A stretch of DNA of 63,295 nt from the NCBI GenBank assembly GCA_025358075.1, contig JANYKU010000084.1, positions 1 through 63,295 on the forward strand, given 5' to 3'. Made by a program: the position numbers and the translations under genes. Numbering within the stretch: the first letter of the stretch is position 1; every line of letters starts with the position of its first letter. Shown here one piece after another: positions 1 through 8,156 of the stretch. Origin of the DNA: Ilumatobacteraceae bacterium (GTDB taxonomy: Bacteria; Actinomycetota; Acidimicrobiia; Acidimicrobiales; Ilumatobacteraceae). Under the pieces are notes generated by a model that worked only from the letters and a program-made list of their open reading frames with translations, was not told where the DNA came from and made no database searches.

Positions 1-452
1 CCGAAAGGGAAGCCGAACCTCGATCGGACTCGGGAAAATGTGCCGGGCTCGGGGGCGACGACCCGCACGCTTCCAGGATCGACGACCAGCAACGTCCTCG
101 CGTCGGCGGCAAATCGGGCAGGTCCACGGTGGGTAGCCGACACGAGTGCGATCGGTCTGGGGAGATCGGCAACTCCCAGCCCGACGGCGACCAGGGCGCG
201 GGCGCCGAACGCCACGGAGCCGAGGGCGCGAGCGACTTCCTCCACCACAAGCGCAGCAACGAGCGGGCCACCGTCGGCTTCGGCACCGATCGTGCCGAAG
301 CCGGCGGCCTCGAGCGCGTCATCGAGCGCAACGGCGTAAGCGGGCGCATCGCCGCCCAGCTCCTGGAGATGGTCCGGCCCGGCATGACGAGACAGGAGCG
401 TGCGGACCGAGGCCAGTACCTCGCTCTGCTGCTGCGACAGGTCGAACTCCAT
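1..452 (-). CDS. Acyl-CoA dehydrogenase, N-terminal part (runs off window)
   Basis: The reverse strand reads open from an ATG at 452 to the window edge, giving about 150 residues starting MEFDLSQQQSEVLASVRTLL. This looks like the helical N-terminal domain of acyl-CoA dehydrogenases, with the usual EEVARALGSVAFGARAL helix. The gene starts 2 bp after the stop of the acyl-CoA dehydrogenase at 455-1597, so the two are co-transcribed. Adjacent, short FadE-type genes often encode the two subunits of an alpha2-beta2 enzyme, as in mycobacterial sterol side-chain degradation. That pairing is an inference, because the C-terminal half lies outside the window. Confidence 0.75.
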   Translation of the reverse strand, partial: MEFDLSQQQSEVLASVRTLLSRHAGPDHLQELGGDAPAYAVALDDALEAAGFGTIGAEADGGPLVAALVVEEVARALGSVAFGARALVAVGLGVADLPRPIALVSATHRGPARFAADARTLLVVDPGSVRVVAPEPGTFSRVRSRFGFPF

Positions 453-454
453 CG

Positions 455-1597
455 TCAACCTTTGGGGAGGTTCAGTCGAAGTCGGGCGATGAGGTTCATC
501 TGTGTTTCGTAGCTGCCTGCAGCAATTCCGGCAGCTAGCGACTTGCGGAACTGCTCGTCGGCAATCGCCCCACTGCGCATCGCCTCGGGACCCTGCAGTT
601 CGAGCACGCACTGACCGACGAGGCGGTCGGCGTTGACCATCGCGGCGCGGGCGATGTTGCCGCTGGGGCCGGGCGGCAGGCCTTTGGAACGTTCGTCCAT
701 CACCCGGTAGGCCAGCAGGCGAGCTGCCGCACATGACGCGTACGCTTGCCCGACCCGCTCGATCGTCGCCTCGGAGAGCTTGATCCCGCTGTCGCGTGCC
801 CAGCACATTGCCGCGTCGAGTTGGAACGCGGCACGCGCGTAGCGAGGTGCGCCGACACGCTCGTACGACAAGGCCTCGCGCACCACTGCCCAGCCTTCGT
901 CCTCGGCACCGAGGCGGCACGAGACCGGCACGCGCATGTCGTCGAAGAACAGTTCGTGGAAGGCATGCTCGCCCACCATCGAGCCGACATCGGTGATCTT
1001 CAGCCCGGGCGTGGACGTCGGCACGAGCAGAACGGAGATGCCGAGGTGACGCTCGGCAAGCGGGTTGGTGCGTACGAGCAGGTAGCAGTAGTCGGCCACC
1101 GAGGCGTACGACGTCCAGACCTTCTGCCCATTGACGACGTACTCATCGCCGTCGCGCTCGGCACGGGTGCGCAGTGAGGCGAGATCCGAGCCTGCATCCG
1201 GTTCCGAGAAGCCCTGACACCAGATCACCCTTCCGGCGGCGATCAGCGGCAGGTGAAGTGCCTTCTGTTCGGGTGTGCCGTGGGCCATGATCGACGGCCC
1301 GATCCAGTTGATGTTCATGTACTGCGGGCCACGCGGCTCGCCGATCGACCACAGCTCTTCGCCCATGATGATGTGCTGCCACGGCGTGCTCTTGCCACCG
1401 CCGTGCTCGGCCGGCCAATGCGGCGTCAGCCACCCGCGCTCGGCGAGACGGGCGTTGAAGGTGATCGAGTAGGCAACGTTCTCGGGCGAGCCGAGATGTC
1501 GAACGGCACCTTCCCAACCGCCGTCGAGCTCAGAGGCGATGAACGAACGCAGATCGTTGCGGAACGTCGCATCCTCATCCGACCATCCGAATTCCAC
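455..1597 (-). CDS. Acyl-CoA dehydrogenase (FadE type)
   Basis: A 380-residue flavoprotein of the acyl-CoA dehydrogenase family, predicted to insert an alpha-beta double bond in an acyl-CoA and pass electrons to ETF. The FAD-site segment CQGFSEPDAGSDLASL lies at residues 127-142 and NGQKVWTSYA at 156-165. Glu246 in ALSYERVG falls where the catalytic base sits in the FadE26/isovaleryl-CoA-type group. The next gene (another dehydrogenase, running off the left edge) follows after 2 bp, which suggests a heteromeric enzyme. A GTATAC palindrome lies 55 bp upstream of its start. The substrate cannot be told from sequence; steroid side chains or branched acyl-CoAs are possible. Confidence 0.88.
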   Translation of the reverse strand: MEFGWSDEDATFRNDLRSFIASELDGGWEGAVRHLGSPENVAYSITFNARLAERGWLTPHWPAEHGGGKSTPWQHIIMGEELWSIGEPRGPQYMNINWIGPSIMAHGTPEQKALHLPLIAAGRVIWCQGFSEPDAGSDLASLRTRAERDGDEYVVNGQKVWTSYASVADYCYLLVRTNPLAERHLGISVLLVPTSTPGLKITDVGSMVGEHAFHELFFDDMRVPVSCRLGAEDEGWAVVREALSYERVGAPRYARAAFQLDAAMCWARDSGIKLSEATIERVGQAYASCAAARLLAYRVMDERSKGLPPGPSGNIARAAMVNADRLVGQCVLELQGPEAMRSGAIADEQFRKSLAAGIAAGSYETQMNLIARLRLNLPKG

Positions 1598-1651
1598 TGC
1601 TCTCCTCCCAGTCCGGAGCGATCGCGTGCTCGACCCGCATCGTCAAATTAC

Positions 1652-1659
1652 AGTATACT
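1652..1659. promoter_or_regulatory. AGTATACT palindrome, candidate shared operator
   Basis: A perfect 8-bp palindrome, AGTATACT, lies in an AT-rich patch between the ligase gene (its stop overlaps the site) and the acyl-CoA dehydrogenase starting at 1597. The same core recurs at 3254-3261 and 6745-6752, each time at the head of a gene in the same metabolic block, so a common repressor is plausible. Confidence 0.5.
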
Positions 1660-3215
1660 CAATAGGAAGGCAACAAGCCCGGGTAGCCACCGCCGCCGAA
1701 GCCGGCATCGACCGCTTGGCGATCGATGAAGCCGACCTGGGTCCGTGGAAGTGCCGTGGTGCGCTCGATGATGCTCGGCTTCTTGTACGACGCCAGTCGA
1801 GCCCTGCAGTGCTCGATCAACTCGTCGTCGGTCACCGTCATCTCGTCGCGCACGACGATCACAGCCTTGACCCGTTGCGTCCACTTGGCATCGGGCACAC
1901 CGATCACGCACACCTCGCGGACCGCCGGGTGACTGGCGATGCACGCCTCGACCTCGGCGGGGTAGATGTTCTCTGCCGCCGACTTGATCAATGCCGTTCG
2001 CGGGCCGATGAAGCTGAGCGAACCGTCGGCTTCGCGCCGACCGAGATCGTTGGTGTGGTGCCAGCCGCCCCGCGAGCGCTCGGCATTGAGCTCGTCGCGA
2101 CCGAAGTATCCGTTCATCACGGCCGGCCCGCGCACCACGATCTCGCCGACCTCACCGGGCCCAACCTCGCGCCCGTCGTCATTGAGAACGCGCACTATGA
2201 CTGCCGGACTCGCTCGACCGGCCTTGCCATCGGAGGCTGAACCCAGGGCGAGGAACGTAGCCAGGCCGATCACTTCGGTCTGGCCGTAGCCACCCGGGCG
2301 GTGACGCCACGGCGCCGAGTCGGGTGTGACGATCGTGCTGCGGTTGTCGTTCGGATCGCCGGTCGGCCAGAGGCTGGTCAGGTCGTGCACACCACTCGCA
2401 TTGCGCTCGATGATCGCACCGAGCGTGGGCCCCATGATCACCGCGTGGGTGATCCGCTCGGCCTCGATGACCTGGCACATCTCTTCGGGGTCGACGCGGC
2501 GCACGAAGACATTGGTGCCGCCGTGATGAAGGGTCGCGTTGGTGCTCATGAACGTGGCGATGTGGAACAACGGGCCCGAGTTGAGGAACACCGTCTCGTC
2601 GGTGATGTCCTGCACGCGCCCGATCACCAGGTTCTGCACGATCAGGGCGCTGTGCGACAACAGCGCGGCATTCGGCGTGCCGGCAAACGCGGCTGTGTAC
2701 ATAGCCAGCAACGGATCATCGCCATGCACTTCGATGTCGGGCTCGTCGGCGGAACTGGCGGCAACGAGCGACTCGTACGAGCCCTCTGCGGAACCTGCAC
2801 TGGCGTCGCCGTCGTGCTGCAGCCACACAGCACGGGTTGCAACGCCGGCTGCCGCGGCTGCGCCGCGGGCGGCGAGTGCCGTGTGACCGAGCTCTTGTTC
2901 TTGCCACACGACGATGGCCGGGTCGAGATCGCCGAGGATGAACACGAGCTCGGCCTCACTCGAGCGCCAGTTGACCGGACACACGATGGCGCCGATCTTG
3001 GCGCCGGCAAGCAGCAGCTCGAGCAGTCGGAACGAGTTCTGCCCGATCCATGCCAGACGATCTCCTGGAGCCACACCTGCGGCGAGCAACCCGTTGGCGA
3101 GTTGATTGACTCGATCGTCGAGCTGAACATACGTCAGCCGAACGTCGCCATCCACCACCGCGACCCGTGCCGGACGGCTGCGTCGGTGCTCGCTGACGAG
3201 ATCTCCGAAGGTCAT
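1659..3215 (-). CDS. FadD-like AMP-forming acyl-CoA synthetase
   Basis: 518 residues of the ANL superfamily, predicted to activate a carboxylic acid to its CoA thioester. The start MTFGDLVSEH matches the usual N-terminus of FadD-like ligases; an in-frame ATG at 3248 would add 11 residues. The P-loop region reads MYTAAFAGTPNAALLSH, a variant of the usual Thr/Ser-rich motif. GGYGQTE (A5) and the hinge and acidic motifs NDLGRREADG and AAENIYPAEVE are clear. Oddly, the C-terminal LPRTQVGFIDR has Phe where the catalytic A10 lysine (GKIDR) is expected, so adenylation may be impaired or rely on another residue. It sits with acyl-CoA dehydrogenases and diverges from the PaaK-like gene. Confidence 0.85.
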   Translation of the reverse strand: MTFGDLVSEHRRSRPARVAVVDGDVRLTYVQLDDRVNQLANGLLAAGVAPGDRLAWIGQNSFRLLELLLAGAKIGAIVCPVNWRSSEAELVFILGDLDPAIVVWQEQELGHTALAARGAAAAAGVATRAVWLQHDGDASAGSAEGSYESLVAASSADEPDIEVHGDDPLLAMYTAAFAGTPNAALLSHSALIVQNLVIGRVQDITDETVFLNSGPLFHIATFMSTNATLHHGGTNVFVRRVDPEEMCQVIEAERITHAVIMGPTLGAIIERNASGVHDLTSLWPTGDPNDNRSTIVTPDSAPWRHRPGGYGQTEVIGLATFLALGSASDGKAGRASPAVIVRVLNDDGREVGPGEVGEIVVRGPAVMNGYFGRDELNAERSRGGWHHTNDLGRREADGSLSFIGPRTALIKSAAENIYPAEVEACIASHPAVREVCVIGVPDAKWTQRVKAVIVVRDEMTVTDDELIEHCRARLASYKKPSIIERTTALPRTQVGFIDRQAVDAGFGGGGYPGLLPSY

Positions 3216-3253
3216 CGAGCGATGCCGATCCGATCGGCGAGGAGTCATAATTC

Positions 3254-3261
3254 CGTATACT
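3254..3261. promoter_or_regulatory. CGTATACT near-palindrome, candidate shared operator
   Basis: The GTATAC core recurs in the 54-bp divergent gap between the FadD-like gene (start 3215) and the PaaK-like gene (start 3270), 8 bp upstream of the latter. It matches the sites at 1652 and 6745. Confidence 0.5.
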
Positions 3262-3269
3262 CTACTCTG

Positions 3270-4550
3270 ATGGCCTCGACCCTGGACGATCGCGAGCTGT
3301 GGGATCCGACGGCCCAGGCCGTGCCGCGCGACGAGCTCCACCGCATCGCCGAAGCGGGCCTTCGTGCCGAGTGGAAGCGGGTCTGGGACATACCGATCCT
3401 GTTCTATCGCGATCGCTTCGACGCCGCCGGATTCGGGCCGGACGAGATGCCACCGCTCGACGAGATCCCGCGCACGACCAAGGACGATCTGCGTCGCAAC
3501 GAAGCAGAGCTCCCGCCATTCGGATCGCATCGTTCAGTCGGCATCGACCAGGCTGCCCGGATCGGTGTCACCACCGGGACGACGGGCAAGCCGTGGATGA
3601 TCTTCTACAGCCGTGCCGACATCGACCGGATGATCGAGATGCAGTTCCAGCACACTTGGCGCACCGAGCTGCGCGAGGGCGACCGTTTCGCACACAGCTG
3701 GCCAGGCGGCCTCTATCCATCAGCCGTCCTCGGCGGGCGTCATCTGTTGCAGCTCGGCATCCTCGAGATCCCGTGTGGCCCGCCATTCTCCGAAGCACAA
3801 GCAGCCGAGCACGTGGCGCTGTGGAACCTGTTGGGCATCGATGCGTTGATGACGACCGCATCGCAGCTGCAGATCTACGACCGCGCCGCGACCTCGATCG
3901 GGCTCGATCTCGCCGAGATCCTCGATGGTTGCGTGCTCGTGTTCGTCGAAGCCAGTTGTCAGTTCGAAGGTCCTCGTCGCCGAGTCGAAGAGGCATACGG
4001 CGTGCGAATTCACAACCTCAGCGGTGCGGCCGAGATTCCGGGCTTCGTCACCAGCGACTGCCGGTACCACACCGGCCTGCACGCGCCCGGCGGCAACTAC
4101 CGCGTGCAGGTCTGCGATCCGCTGACAGGCCGTGAGGTGGCCGATGGCCAGCGCGGCTCGCTGGTGATGTCGATCTGGGGAATGGATGCGTTCTATCTGC
4201 GGTACGACCTCGAAGACATCGTCGTTGCGTCCTCGGGCGATTGTCCCTGCGGGCAGACCGGGCCCCGCTACACGTTGATCGGCCGCGGCGCCGACCAGGC
4301 CACGGTTGCCGGCAAGATGATCCTGCCGCTCGATGTGCAACTGGCCCTCGATCCACTCGGCGGCCCGGAGTTCGTGCTCAGCGCAGGCGCGCACGACACG
4401 CTGCGGCTGCGGGTCGAGACCGAGGGTGCCGGCGACGAGTACCGCGACGCCGTCTCCCACGCGCTCGGAGTCGCCGTCGAGGTCGAGCCGATCGCTCCGG
4501 GAACGCTGCCGCGCTCGACGTTCAAGCCACGCCGCATCGTCGCCTCCTGA
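3270..4550 (+). CDS. PaaK-like phenylacetate-CoA ligase family protein
   Basis: 426 residues of the phenylacetate-CoA ligase branch of AMP-forming ligases. Visible features are the entry motif PLDEIPRTTKDDLR, the phosphate-binding loop VTTGTTGKP (residues 95-103), the central NLSGAAEIPGF segment, YDLEDIVV, and a Cys pair in SGDCPCGQTGPR that is characteristic of PaaK-like proteins. The ATG at 3270 follows the GTATAC site by 8 bp, leaving little room for a Shine-Dalgarno sequence, so the transcript may be nearly leaderless. It diverges from a FadD-like ligase and probably activates an aromatic or polar acid; the exact substrate is unknown. Confidence 0.85.
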   Translation: MASTLDDRELWDPTAQAVPRDELHRIAEAGLRAEWKRVWDIPILFYRDRFDAAGFGPDEMPPLDEIPRTTKDDLRRNEAELPPFGSHRSVGIDQAARIGVTTGTTGKPWMIFYSRADIDRMIEMQFQHTWRTELREGDRFAHSWPGGLYPSAVLGGRHLLQLGILEIPCGPPFSEAQAAEHVALWNLLGIDALMTTASQLQIYDRAATSIGLDLAEILDGCVLVFVEASCQFEGPRRRVEEAYGVRIHNLSGAAEIPGFVTSDCRYHTGLHAPGGNYRVQVCDPLTGREVADGQRGSLVMSIWGMDAFYLRYDLEDIVVASSGDCPCGQTGPRYTLIGRGADQATVAGKMILPLDVQLALDPLGGPEFVLSAGAHDTLRLRVETEGAGDEYRDAVSHALGVAVEVEPIAPGTLPRSTFKPRRIVAS

Positions 4551-4717
4551 GTTCGCAGCGGAGTGGGATCTCCACCCACCACCGACGCGTTCTGTGCGCG
4601 CAAATAGACGCTCCGCGCTTCTACATTCACTCGTAGATCACCCGCTGGCGGCGTGAGATGAACGTGCGAGATACTGTTCGCGCGCCGATTTACGGCGACA
4701 GAGAACTGAGGTTCCAG

Positions 4718-4975
4718 ATGGCTCGCGTCTTCATCCAACATCCCGTTGCCGACTACGAAGCTTGGCGGCCGCACTTCGACGCCGACAAGCCCAGACGCGC
4801 CGCCGCGGGTGTCACCGACGTCGCTGTGCTCCGTGACGTCGACAACCCAAACTCGGTCTGGATCGTGCAAGAAGCAGACGCTGCGCTCGCCGAGTCGATG
4901 CTCAAAGACCCCGAGCTGACCAAGAAGCTGGAAGCAGCCGGCGTCATCGGTACTCCGGAAGTTTGGGTGGTCTGA
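4718..4975 (+). CDS. Small dimeric alpha-beta barrel (ABM-like) protein
   Basis: 85 residues starting MARVFIQHPVADYEAWRPHFD, with two repeats of a strand-helix-strand pattern typical of ferredoxin-like dimeric alpha-beta barrel proteins. The ATG at 4718 is preferred over one at 4658 because the upstream 20 codons are not family-like. Members of this fold include monooxygenases, cyclases and uncharacterised proteins; no catalytic residue can be assigned. It stands alone between the PaaK-like gene and the amidohydrolase. Confidence 0.7.
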   Translation: MARVFIQHPVADYEAWRPHFDADKPRRAAAGVTDVAVLRDVDNPNSVWIVQEADAALAESMLKDPELTKKLEAAGVIGTPEVWVV

Positions 4976-5003
4976 CCGTACCGAGCCGAGGCATCGCGAT
5001 AGA

Positions 5004-5879
5004 TCAGATCGCGTAGACCCGTTCGGCGTTGCCGGCGAACAACAGACCGATCTCGTTCTCGGAGATGCCTGCGGCGCGCACGATCTCCTCGTACGCGCCG
5101 AACAACTTCGGGTAGGTGCCGAACAGCTTGTCGATCGGCCAGTTGCCGGCGAACATGCACCGTTGCGGGCCGAACGCTTCGATGCACCCGAGGACCCATC
5201 GTCGGATCGAGTCCACGGTCCACGACGGATCCGCACCGGAGGCGATGGCGGAGATCTTGCACACCATCGTCGGCGCGGCAACGGCGAGTCGTTTCATCCC
5301 GGCCAGCCAGTGGACGTAGTAGCCGTCGTCGCGCTCAACCGGAAGACCGGCATGACCGAGCACGACCGGCGTCGCCGGCCATTGGCCCACGAGCGACAGG
5401 AGCTCGTCGAAGTGGTCCCACGACGTCATCACCTCGATCGTCGTGGCGGTGGCGGCGGCCAGTCCGTATCCGCGGACGACATCGGGATCAGCGAGGCGCA
5501 TTCCGGCGGCGAGATCGCGCACCCCGCGAAATCGCGGGAACTGGGCGTGGCGAGCCACGATGTCGCCGGCATCAGGGCGGGAAAGGTCGCAGTGGGCCAC
5601 GAATGCATTCGGCCAGCCGGACTGATCGCCGAGTCGCTGCAGCCACGCACTCTCGATTGTCGGGTCGGCTGCCCGAGCCGCCTGGACGTGAACGATCTTG
5701 TCGACCGGCAGATCGGCGATGTCGGCTTTCAGCTCGTCGATTGCGTAGCGCGGCGCGTCGAGCCGCTTGAGGTCACCGAGCCGCGGGTGTTCGAAGTTCG
5801 CATCGAGGAACGCCCACTCGAGCCCCTCGAGGCTGTGATCCCAGAAATGGATGTGCGCATCGACGATCCGGTCGACCAC
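5004..5879 (-). CDS. Amidohydrolase family 2 (TIM-barrel metal hydrolase)
   Basis: 291 residues starting with the metal-binding DAHIHFWD motif (residues 7-14), typical of the ACMSD/2-pyrone-4,6-dicarboxylate hydrolase branch of amidohydrolases. Further metal or catalytic positions are likely in VVLGHAGLPVERDDGYY and the C-terminal FAGNWPIDK. The start is GTG at 5879, 1 bp after the stop of the aminotransferase gene, so both are read from one transcript beginning at the GTATAC site near 6745. It probably hydrolyses a lactone or decarboxylates a ring-derived acid; the substrate is unknown. Confidence 0.85.
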   Translation of the reverse strand: MVDRIVDAHIHFWDHSLEGLEWAFLDANFEHPRLGDLKRLDAPRYAIDELKADIADLPVDKIVHVQAARAADPTIESAWLQRLGDQSGWPNAFVAHCDLSRPDAGDIVARHAQFPRFRGVRDLAAGMRLADPDVVRGYGLAAATATTIEVMTSWDHFDELLSLVGQWPATPVVLGHAGLPVERDDGYYVHWLAGMKRLAVAAPTMVCKISAIASGADPSWTVDSIRRWVLGCIEAFGPQRCMFAGNWPIDKLFGTYPKLFGAYEEIVRAAGISENEIGLLFAGNAERVYAI

Positions 5880-5880
5880 T

Positions 5881-6741
5881 TCAGCGATCGATCTCCGACG
5901 CGAAGTGCTCCGCCCAGACCGCCATCGCCCGACGAGTCAACGGCCCCGGCGCGGCTGCGAGTCGCTGCCCGTCGACACTCGCGATCGGATGCACGTCGCG
6001 GCTGGTCGACGTCAGAAACGCCTCGTCGGCGGTCGCCAGAACGCCGATCGGCACATCGCGGACGACGATCTCGGGCATCCATTGGAGCAACAGTTGCTGG
6101 GTGACTCCGGCGAGGCAGCCGGTCGCCGGCGACGGGGTGCACAGTTGCCCTTCGTACGCAACGAAGATGTTGGTACCCGTGCCCTCGCACAGCAGCCCCT
6201 TCGTGTTCGCGAAGATCGCGTCGTCGGCGCCCGACCGGTGTGCATGACGTATGGCAATCACGTTCTCGGCGTACGAAATGGTCTTCAAGCCGGCAGTTGC
6301 ACCGTTCTCGTTGCGGGTCCACGGTGCGATGACCACACGCGACACGGGCCCCCACGGAGCCATCGGGGCGATCGCCACGACGATGGTCGGCGACGAGCCG
6401 ATCCCGCCGGTGCCCATTGCGGCCGAACCACCGGTAACGGTGATTCGCAACCACGACGGTGACACCTGCGCTTGCTCAGTCGTCAAGATCTCACCCACGG
6501 CACCGCGGATCGCCTCGAGATCAACCGGCAGTCCGAGCGGCACGGCGGATGCCGCGAGTCGATCGAGATGGCGGGTCAGCGCAAAGGGCTTGCCGCCGAT
6601 CAGCTTGATCGCCTCGAACACGCCGTCGCCCACAAGGGCGTGATCATCGGGCCGAAGCACCAGCTCGGTTCGAGCGACGAGCCGTCCGTTGACCCACAGC
6701 ACCATCTCGTCGGCCGTCGTCGCAACCCCTGCAGCGCTCAT
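5881..6741 (-). CDS. Class IV (fold type IV) PLP aminotransferase
   Basis: 286 residues resembling branched-chain and D-amino-acid aminotransferases and aminodeoxychorismate lyase. Typical blocks are LWVNGRLV, DHALVGDGVFEAIKL with the Arg-bearing RHLDRL, the PLP lysine in GLKTISYAENV (about residue 158), and TGTNIFV. The branch (transaminase or lyase) cannot be decided by eye. The ATG at 6741 lies 3 bp from an AGTATACT palindrome, so a repressor bound there would block the start region directly. First gene of a two-gene operon with the amidohydrolase. Confidence 0.88.
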   Translation of the reverse strand: MSAAGVATTADEMVLWVNGRLVARTELVLRPDDHALVGDGVFEAIKLIGGKPFALTRHLDRLAASAVPLGLPVDLEAIRGAVGEILTTEQAQVSPSWLRITVTGGSAAMGTGGIGSSPTIVVAIAPMAPWGPVSRVVIAPWTRNENGATAGLKTISYAENVIAIRHAHRSGADDAIFANTKGLLCEGTGTNIFVAYEGQLCTPSPATGCLAGVTQQLLLQWMPEIVVRDVPIGVLATADEAFLTSTSRDVHPIASVDGQRLAAAPGPLTRRAMAVWAEHFASEIDR

Positions 6742-6744
6742 TAG

Positions 6745-6752
6745 AGTATACT
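6745..6752. promoter_or_regulatory. AGTATACT palindrome, candidate shared operator
   Basis: Third copy of the palindrome in this block, inside TTAGAGTATACTAAATTA immediately upstream of the aminotransferase start. The flanks extend the symmetry partly (TTAG...CTAA). Confidence 0.5.
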
Positions 6753-6896
6753 AAATTACCCAGCCGAGGGCGTCAATGCTGGTTGGGGTGCACGGCGGTC
6801 TCGGCCCGAGTAGGTTTGCCGATTCGTGCGCTCGGATCCACACCGTGGATCAGGGCGACGCACTCGCCGTCCTGCAAACCGGAGCACCCCGCCGAC

Positions 6897-7781
6897 ATGT
6901 CATTCTTTCAAGCCATCGTGATCGGGGCCCTCCAGGGGTTCACCGAGTTGTTCCCGGTGTCGAGTCTCGGACACTCGGTGCTGGTGCCCGCGTGGCTCGG
7001 TTGGAACTCCCTCGTGGCCGGCGAAGCGGCCAGCGAGTCCTTCTACCTCGCGTTCCTGGTCGGGCTCCACGTCGCCACAGCGATCGCGCTGCTCGTGTTC
7101 TTCCGCAAGGATTGGGTGCGCATCATCGCCGGCTTCTTCACGTCCATCCGCGACCGCAGGATCGAGAACGCCGATCAACGCATGGCTTGGCTCCTCGTTT
7201 TGGGGACGCTGCCGGTCGGGATCGTCGGCCTCGTGTTCGAGCACGGACTTCGCACGCTGTTCGCCAAGCCCCTTGCCGCTGCAATCTTCCTCACCATCAA
7301 TGGCGGCATCCTGGCGGTCGGAGAACAGCTCCGTCGACGCGTTCCCCAACGCGCTACACCCGACAGCGCGCTCGCTGATGGCTCCGAGGGCTCACTCGGC
7401 GACGGGTCGGGCGTCACCACGACCGACGCCCTTGTCGTCGGGAGCTCACAGATCGCCGCGTTGTTCGCGGGGATCAGTCGAAGTGGAGCGACGATGGTCG
7501 CCGGTCTGCTGCGCGGGCTCGACCACGATGACGCCGCTCGCTTCTCGTTCCTGCTGGCGACACCAGTCATCTTCGCCGCCGGCGTGTACAAGCTGCCCGA
7601 CCTGTTCGGGCCGCTCGGTGATGGCATTCGTGGGCAGGTCGTCGTCGGTAGCATCGTCGCTGGCCTGTGCGCCTACATAGCGGTCCGGTTCCTCACCCGG
7701 TTCTTCCACACTCGCACGCTCAACCCGTTCGCCATCTACTGCCTGATCGCAGGCGTCGCATCCATCGTCAAGTTCGCATAA
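6897..7781 (+). CDS. uppP: Undecaprenyl-diphosphatase
   Basis: 294-residue polytopic membrane protein of the BacA/UppP family, which dephosphorylates undecaprenyl pyrophosphate at the membrane to recycle the lipid carrier for peptidoglycan synthesis. Both signature regions are present: GFTELFPVSSLGH near the N-terminus (catalytic Glu and Ser) and GISRSGATM in the second half. The ATG at 6897 starts MSFFQAIVIGALQGFTE, the standard N-terminus; upstream in-frame codons are not family-like. A small membrane protein gene follows after 19 bp and is probably co-transcribed. Confidence 0.93.
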   Translation: MSFFQAIVIGALQGFTELFPVSSLGHSVLVPAWLGWNSLVAGEAASESFYLAFLVGLHVATAIALLVFFRKDWVRIIAGFFTSIRDRRIENADQRMAWLLVLGTLPVGIVGLVFEHGLRTLFAKPLAAAIFLTINGGILAVGEQLRRRVPQRATPDSALADGSEGSLGDGSGVTTTDALVVGSSQIAALFAGISRSGATMVAGLLRGLDHDDAARFSFLLATPVIFAAGVYKLPDLFGPLGDGIRGQVVVGSIVAGLCAYIAVRFLTRFFHTRTLNPFAIYCLIAGVASIVKFA

Positions 7782-7800
7782 CACCCACGGAGACCTGCTG

Positions 7801-8052
7801 ATGTCAACATCGTCCAAGATGACGTTCCGGGCTACCACCGCCGCGTGCCTCGTGGTCGCAATTGCCTGCGTGATCGTCGCCATCGTGTACTTCTCCAGGA
7901 CCGCCGATGCCCTTCCCGGGTTCTTCCCAGGGCATCAGGCCGGAAGCGCCCATCACCACACCAAGCACGGGATCGCGTTCGTCGCTCTGGCAATCCTTGC
8001 GCTCATCGGCGCGTGGTTCACCACCGCCCCCGCCAAAACATCGACGACGTAA
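7801..8052 (+). CDS. Small two-TM membrane protein
   Basis: 83 residues with two hydrophobic segments (about 12-31 and 59-75) separated by a His-containing stretch, HQAGSAHHHTKHG. No family recognised. It follows uppP by 19 bp with GGAG upstream of the ATG, so it is probably expressed with it. The loop histidines could bind metal, but nothing further can be supported. Confidence 0.6.
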   Translation: MSTSSKMTFRATTAACLVVAIACVIVAIVYFSRTADALPGFFPGHQAGSAHHHTKHGIAFVALAILALIGAWFTTAPAKTSTT

Positions 8053-8156
8053 TCGCTCGACCGGGCGGGTGCCGACGCAGGCCTCGAATGTGCCCGCCTC
8101 AGGGGGACATTCGGTACCTGCGTGACCTCGACGCACCGTCGCCCAGCGCAGCAAAC

